Source: Anaeromyxobacteraceae bacterium
Lineage (GTDB): Bacteria; Myxococcota; Myxococcia; Myxococcales; Anaeromyxobacteraceae
Direction of reading: 5' to 3'
Length of the DNA: 8,606 nt
NCBI GenBank assembly: GCA_027349605.1
Contig: DAIEMM010000142.1
Coordinates: 1 to 8,606, forward strand
The notes under the pieces were generated by a model. That model was not told the origin of the DNA, made no database searches, and was given only the letters and a program-made list of their open reading frames with translations. The stretch's first letter is position 1, and every line of letters starts with the position of its first letter. Shown in pieces: positions 5,638 through 8,606 of the stretch. The translations under genes were made by a program, and so were the position numbers.

Positions 5638-6513
5638 ATGAAAGAGATGTCGACGGGATCGTTGGTGAAGCACAGATCGTTGGGCATGGGGAAGGTGGTG
5701 GCCGTCGAGGCCAACGCCTTGCATGTGTTCTTCCCCGGCAGCGATACCCGGTATGCCGCCAAGCTCCGCTGGCCGGCCGTGAGCCCGTTCCTGACCCGGG
5801 ACGACCTCGAGCCCAACGCCTGGCTGGAGGGGCTCACCTCGTTCGCCCTCGATTCCGTCTCCGGGCGCTATGCCCTGGCCGCGAACTTCATCAGCCAGGA
5901 CGAGGCGGTCGCGCTCTTCCTCGAGGAGCACCCCAAGGCCTTCACCGAGGTCCCCGCGGCCCGCGTGGGAGGGGTTCGCCGGGAGCGCGGCGCACGGTGG
6001 CGCGCGGCGGCCGCGGAGTGGATCGAGGTCTTCGGCAACGGCCAGGGGGAGCGCTACCTCGAGGACGGAAACTACGGTGAGCTGAGCCGCCGCGCCCTGC
6101 GCGTCGCGGCCCACGCCGACGGCATCCCGGGCATGGTCGAGATGGAGGACCTGAAGGAGGCCTTCGAGCCCGGGGACGTCGTCCGGCACTTCTTCGACGC
6201 CCTCTTCGGCTACCTGTCGGTTCCCTCCCCGGCGCGCGCACGGTTCGAGAAGCTCTGCGCCGCGAGCAACGCCCTGGGACTGCCTCCGGATGCGGCCTGG
6301 CCCATGGCCACCTTCTTCCCATTCGTGGCCGTTCCCTCCCGCCAGATGGTCCTCATCTCCCGCTCGGCGAGCGGCGGGGCGAGCCGGCTCGGCTGCGACC
6401 TCCAGTACCAGGCAGCCCCGAACTGGGTTACCTACTCCCGCCTCCGCGATCTCTCCACGCGGCTCCTCGAGAAGCTCCAGCCCAGCGGCGCGAAGGACCT
6501 CGTCTACGTCTAG
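5638..6513 (+). CDS. Hypothetical protein with DUF3553/Tudor-like N-terminus, ended early by an in-frame TAG
   Basis: The open part is 291 residues. Residues about 6-50 (GSLVKHRSLGMGKVVAVE, then LHVFFPG and AAKLRW) have the pattern G-x-x-V-x-H-x-x-x-G-x-G-x-V of small SH3/Tudor-like folds such as DUF3553, CarD-type or UvrD C-terminal modules. Those modules often bind nucleic acid or RNA polymerase. The remaining 240 residues are not recognised: a helical region with RRERGARWRAAAAEWIEVF, then VVRHFFDALFGYLSVPSPARARF and a C-terminal FPFVAVPSRQMVLISRS. There is no signal peptide or membrane segment. ATG 5638 is chosen for the AAGGGG five bases upstream; an ATG at 5647 is possible. Coding continues past the TAG at 6511 in the same frame for 40 codons, so the intended product was probably 332 residues. 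The family assignment is tentative. Confidence 0.75.
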   Translation: MKEMSTGSLVKHRSLGMGKVVAVEANALHVFFPGSDTRYAAKLRWPAVSPFLTRDDLEPNAWLEGLTSFALDSVSGRYALAANFISQDEAVALFLEEHPKAFTEVPAARVGGVRRERGARWRAAAAEWIEVFGNGQGERYLEDGNYGELSRRALRVAAHADGIPGMVEMEDLKEAFEPGDVVRHFFDALFGYLSVPSPARARFEKLCAASNALGLPPDAAWPMATFFPFVAVPSRQMVLISRSASGGASRLGCDLQYQAAPNWVTYSRLRDLSTRLLEKLQPSGAKDLVYV

Positions 6514-6636
6514 GTCTTCCTGCACGCCACGGGCGCCCGGCGTCCGGCCGCCGCTGCGAAGCGCACCAAGGCAGCGGAGGGCGACGGCAAGAAGGTCACC
6601 AAGGAAGCACAGGCCAAGTCCCGGAGGAAGCGATGA
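6511..6636 (+). pseudogene. Premature TAG plus severed basic C-terminal tail
   Basis: After LVYV and TAG at 6511-6513 the same frame runs 40 codons (VFLHATGARRPAAAAKRTKA and on to KSRRKR) to TGA 6634-6636. Thirteen of the 40 residues are Lys or Arg against three acidic ones, and nearly all codons end in G or C. This looks like a real basic, disordered tail. The TGA overlaps the ATG of the following gene as ATGA, a common translational coupling arrangement that makes sense only if ribosomes once reached 6636. Gln (CAG) at the stop position would give LVYVQVFLHA, a good beta strand. The break may be a mutation, a sequence error or a readthrough site giving long and short forms. Confidence 0.72.
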
Positions 6637-6839
6637 ACGACGAGTTCCGCGAGTTCAAGGGACGCATCCGCAGGCTCGACGCGATCCTTGTCGAGCGGGG
6701 CCTCTCCGACGCCGATTTCGCGCAGGCGCTCAGCAAGGTTCGCCGCGCAGAGAAGCGGGGCGACCGATCCCGCGACCCGACCACCGAGCTCCGCACCCTG
6801 CTCGAGCGGGCCGAGGCGCTGGTGCCCAAGGTCGCCTGA
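6633..6839 (+). CDS. Small hypothetical helical protein (68 aa), coupled to the upstream gene
   Basis: Not recognised. The 68-residue product is highly charged and probably all-helical (MNDEFREFKGRIRRLDAILV, FAQALSKVRRAEKRGDR, then TELRTLLERAEALVPKVA), with no signal peptide or membrane segment. GGAGG at 6623-6627 stands five bases before ATG 6633, and the ATG overlaps the TGA of the upstream reading frame. The two products were therefore probably made together and may act together. With the upstream frame stopping early at 6511, this gene must rely on its own ribosome binding site. Its size and helical character would suit a small partner of the larger protein, which is an inference from position only. 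Confidence 0.68.
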   Translation: MNDEFREFKGRIRRLDAILVERGLSDADFAQALSKVRRAEKRGDRSRDPTTELRTLLERAEALVPKVA

Positions 6840-6842
6840 GGG

Positions 6843-6878
6843 TCCGGCAGGCCGGAATGTCGGGCACCCGGCGCCGGG
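6843..6878. other. Inverted repeats between the small gene and the desaturase
   Basis: TCCGGC-AG-GCCGGA (6843-6856) begins four bases after the stop of the small gene, and CCCGGCGCCGGG (6867-6878) is a perfect 12-base palindrome. Neither has a T tract, and such GC-only symmetry arises easily in this DNA. They may weaken transcription between the two genes, but no firm terminator or promoter can be called in this 51-base gap. Confidence 0.25.
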
Positions 6879-6890
6879 CCGGCATAGACG

Positions 6891-7949
6891 ATGCTTGCAA
6901 TGTCCCGTCCCGATCCCCGCCTGGCCCCGTCACCCTGGTACGCCCGCTGGGCGACCCCGCTGCTCAACGACCCGCGCGACGTGACATTCGTCGCGCTCAT
7001 GATGCAGTGCGGGGCGCTGGCCGTGGCCGGGGTCGGGCTCTTCCTCGCCGGGCGGTGGTTCTGGTGGCTCGTGCCCTTCTACGGGGTGGCGCTCTTCGCC
7101 GGGCTGGTGGACCGCTTCACCCTGATGCTCCACTGCACGTCGCACCGGCAGCTGTTCAAGCCCCGCCACGCGCTGGCGAACCGGATCATCCCCTGGGTGC
7201 TCGCCCCGTTCCTCGGGCAGACCCCGGAGACGTACTTCGCCCATCACATGGGCATGCACCACGTCGAGGAGAACCTCCCGGACGATCTCAGCTCCACCAT
7301 GCGCTTCCGGCGGGACCGCCTGGGCGACTGGCTCCAGTACTGGGGACGCTTCATGACCGTGGGGGTGATCGACCTGTCCCGCTACTTCTCCCGGCACGGC
7401 AAGCGCAGGCTGCTGCGCCGCGTCGTGGTGGGGGAGGGGGTCTACTGGACGTCGGTGGCCGTGTTGCTCTTCGTGAACCCGGCGGCCACCTTCGTGGTGT
7501 TCCTGCTCCCGCTGCTCGTCATGCGCACCATGATGATGGCCGGGAACTGGGCCCAGCATGCCTTCCTCTGTCCCGAGCAGCCGGGGAACCCGCTGCGGGC
7601 CAGCATCACCTGCGTGGGAACCCGCTACAACCGTCGCTGCTTCAACGACGGCTACCACGCCGTCCACCACGTCGTTCCCCGCTGCCACTGGACGGAGCAC
7701 CCGGCCGAGTTCGAGCGTCACCTCGAGGAGTACGGCAAGAACGACGCCGTGGTCCTCGAGGGGGTCGACTTCTTCCAGGTCTGGTTCCTGCTCATGACCC
7801 GGAACTGGGCGCACCTGGCGCGCGCCTTCGTGCGCCTCCCCGGTGCGCCGGAGCGGACCGATGCCGAGGTGGTGACCTTTCTCCGCAGCCGCGTCCTGCC
7901 GTTCGCCGTGGCGGCCGCTCAGGCCCCGGTCACGGTTCCCGCGGCGTGA
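6891..7949 (+). CDS. Membrane fatty acid desaturase family protein
   Basis: The 352-residue protein carries the three histidine clusters of membrane di-iron desaturases: H81-CTS-H85, H119-MGM-H123-H124, and H256-AV-H259-H260 within NDGYHAVHHVVPRCHW. An extra His223 in NWAQHAF could be a further ligand. Hydrophobic segments at about 31-53, 56-75, 97-110, 184-211 and 287-300 fit an inner-membrane protein with the histidines facing the cytoplasm. Family members insert double bonds (sometimes hydroxyl groups) into acyl chains using O2 and an electron donor. No cytochrome b5 or ferredoxin domain is fused here, so a separate donor is needed. Neither ATG 6891 nor ATG 6900 has a clear Shine-Dalgarno; 6891 is given. 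The last 20 bases overlap the convergent NTPase gene. The exact substrate and double-bond position cannot be read from the sequence. Confidence 0.88.
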   Translation: MLAMSRPDPRLAPSPWYARWATPLLNDPRDVTFVALMMQCGALAVAGVGLFLAGRWFWWLVPFYGVALFAGLVDRFTLMLHCTSHRQLFKPRHALANRIIPWVLAPFLGQTPETYFAHHMGMHHVEENLPDDLSSTMRFRRDRLGDWLQYWGRFMTVGVIDLSRYFSRHGKRRLLRRVVVGEGVYWTSVAVLLFVNPAATFVVFLLPLLVMRTMMMAGNWAQHAFLCPEQPGNPLRASITCVGTRYNRRCFNDGYHAVHHVVPRCHWTEHPAEFERHLEEYGKNDAVVLEGVDFFQVWFLLMTRNWAHLARAFVRLPGAPERTDAEVVTFLRSRVLPFAVAAAQAPVTVPAA

Positions 7950-8606
7950 GGGCTGCGTCGAGCTCGGCGTAGGCGTGCTTGAGCCAGGCGCGCACGCGCT
8001 GACGTTCCATGAGCCCGAGGCCGCCGGGATCCTTGCTGGTCCCGTTCGCCGCCGCCCAGAAGCTGGCGCTGCCTGCATCGATCTTGCGCATCGCCGCGCC
8101 CTGCAGCCGCCGGAGCCGCACGATCCGGGCGCCGAGCGCGAGCGCCCGCTCCCGCTCGCCCGAGCGGTCGAGGGTGGAGAAGTCCTCGCCGCGCAGCTCG
8201 TTGAGGACGAGCACGTAGCCGAGCCGGCCCCCGAAGCGGTCGAGCAGGGTCCGGAGCAGGTCCACCGAGTCGCGGCCGGAGTCCATGACGTGCCAGTAGC
8301 GGACCTCGATGCCGAGCTCGGCAGCGAGGTCGAGGAAGGCGGACTCGTCGAGCCAGAGGACCAGCGGCTCCTGCGTCTGGGCGGCCAGGTCGACCAGCAC
8401 GCGCCGGTCGGGCCCGTCGGCAGCGGCCTCGGCGATCCGGTCGAGGCTCTCCGTGCGGTCCACGACCACGGGGGAGGCGAAGCCGGCGTAGAAGCGCAGG
8501 AGCGCGCCGTGGGAGCGGTCGGAGTCGAAGCCCACGAAGGGCTGCCCCTGGTTGATGAAGTGCTGGGCGACGAGCCGGGCGACGACGGACTTGCCGACGC
8601 CGCCCT
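7930..8606 (-). CDS. ParA/MinD-like P-loop NTPase (5' partial)
   Basis: The frame runs to the window edge, so the start lies beyond 8606; the GTG at 8535 is internal. Its first visible residues are GGVGKSVVARLVAQHFINQG, the deviant Walker A (KGGVGKS) of the ParA/MinD/Mrp superfamily. FDSDRSHG follows at residues 26-33, where ParA proteins usually have D-x-D-x-Q. RRVLVDLAAQT around residue 72 is the likely Walker B-type strand, and LGYVLVLNELRGEDF a later core strand. The C-terminal end (MERQRVRAWLKHAYAELDAA) is helical. 224 residues are visible. Family members use ATP-driven dimerisation to place DNA or protein complexes. The missing Gln and the absence of a ParB neighbour make a chromosome-segregation ParA less likely. 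TraL/MobD-like or other accessory NTPases are alternatives. It converges on the desaturase gene with a 20-base overlap. Confidence 0.8.
   Translation of the reverse strand, partial: GGVGKSVVARLVAQHFINQGQPFVGFDSDRSHGALLRFYAGFASPVVVDRTESLDRIAEAAADGPDRRVLVDLAAQTQEPLVLWLDESAFLDLAAELGIEVRYWHVMDSGRDSVDLLRTLLDRFGGRLGYVLVLNELRGEDFSTLDRSGERERALALGARIVRLRRLQGAAMRKIDAGSASFWAAANGTSKDPGGLGLMERQRVRAWLKHAYAELDAALTPREP

Noticed and set aside
3478..6525. 1015-codon open minus-strand frame
   Set aside because: It crosses several better-supported genes and the intergenic region, with Arg/Pro/Gly-rich low-complexity translation and no domain or ribosome binding site.
6633..6839. RLDAILVERGL in the 68-residue protein as an S4 RNA-binding domain
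   Set aside because: Only the first helix resembles S4 starts; the following S4 consensus positions are absent and the product is all-helical.
6867..6878. CCCGGCGCCGGG as an intrinsic terminator
   Set aside because: It has no loop and no following T tract, and it lies just upstream of a gene on the same strand.
6290..7972. Long plus-strand frame over the desaturase
   Set aside because: It is out of frame with the histidine-box protein, and the product has no recognisable feature.
1..8606. tRNA, rRNA, CRISPR array, transposase or terminal inverted repeats
   Set aside because: The window was read on both strands; no repeat-spacer pattern, cloverleaf with a T-loop or transposase motif was seen.

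Overview
The window is very GC-rich bacterial DNA with a strong G/C bias at third codon positions, densely packed with genes on both strands. No rRNA, tRNA, CRISPR array, insertion sequence or phage module was found. The lineage cannot be fixed from this sequence. The leishmanolysin-related protease with Ig-like repeats at the left end, together with the base composition, would fit a GC-rich soil lineage such as Gemmatimonadota, Acidobacteriota or Myxococcota (inference only).

Layout, left to right. (1) 3-1508 +, a 5'-truncated exported Ig-like/leishmanolysin-type zinc peptidase. (2) 1541-2899 -, an RhlE-like DEAD-box RNA helicase, convergent with (1). (3) 3055-3282 +, a small unknown protein whose stop overlaps that of (4). 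(4) 3279-3812 -, a small exported protein with a signal peptide. (5) 3822-5039 -, a large unknown soluble protein, probably co-transcribed with (4). Its original start lies further upstream at 5249. (6) 5250-5637, a 388-base divergent intergenic region carrying three inverted repeats. (7) 5638-6513 +, an unknown protein with a DUF3553/Tudor-like N-terminus. (8) 6633-6839 +, a 68-residue unknown protein. (9) 6891-7949 +, a membrane fatty acid desaturase-like protein with all three histidine boxes. (10) 7930-8606 -, a 5'-truncated ParA/MinD-like P-loop NTPase.

The most notable observation is that the two divergent unknown genes (5) and (7) are each broken by one in-frame stop codon. Gene (5) has a perfect Shine-Dalgarno and ATG at 5249, 38 sense codons, a TAA at 5135-5133, then uninterrupted coding in the same frame to 3822. 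Gene (7) has a TAG at 6511-6513 followed in frame by 40 codons of a Lys/Arg-rich tail, which ends in a TGA overlapping the ATG of gene (8) (ATGA). Both stops are one C-to-T change from a glutamine codon. Because TAG is the natural terminator of several other genes here, genome-wide reassignment is unlikely. Two nonsense mutations, consensus or sequencing errors, or context-specific readthrough remain possible. No complete defence, secretion or biosynthetic system could be recognised.
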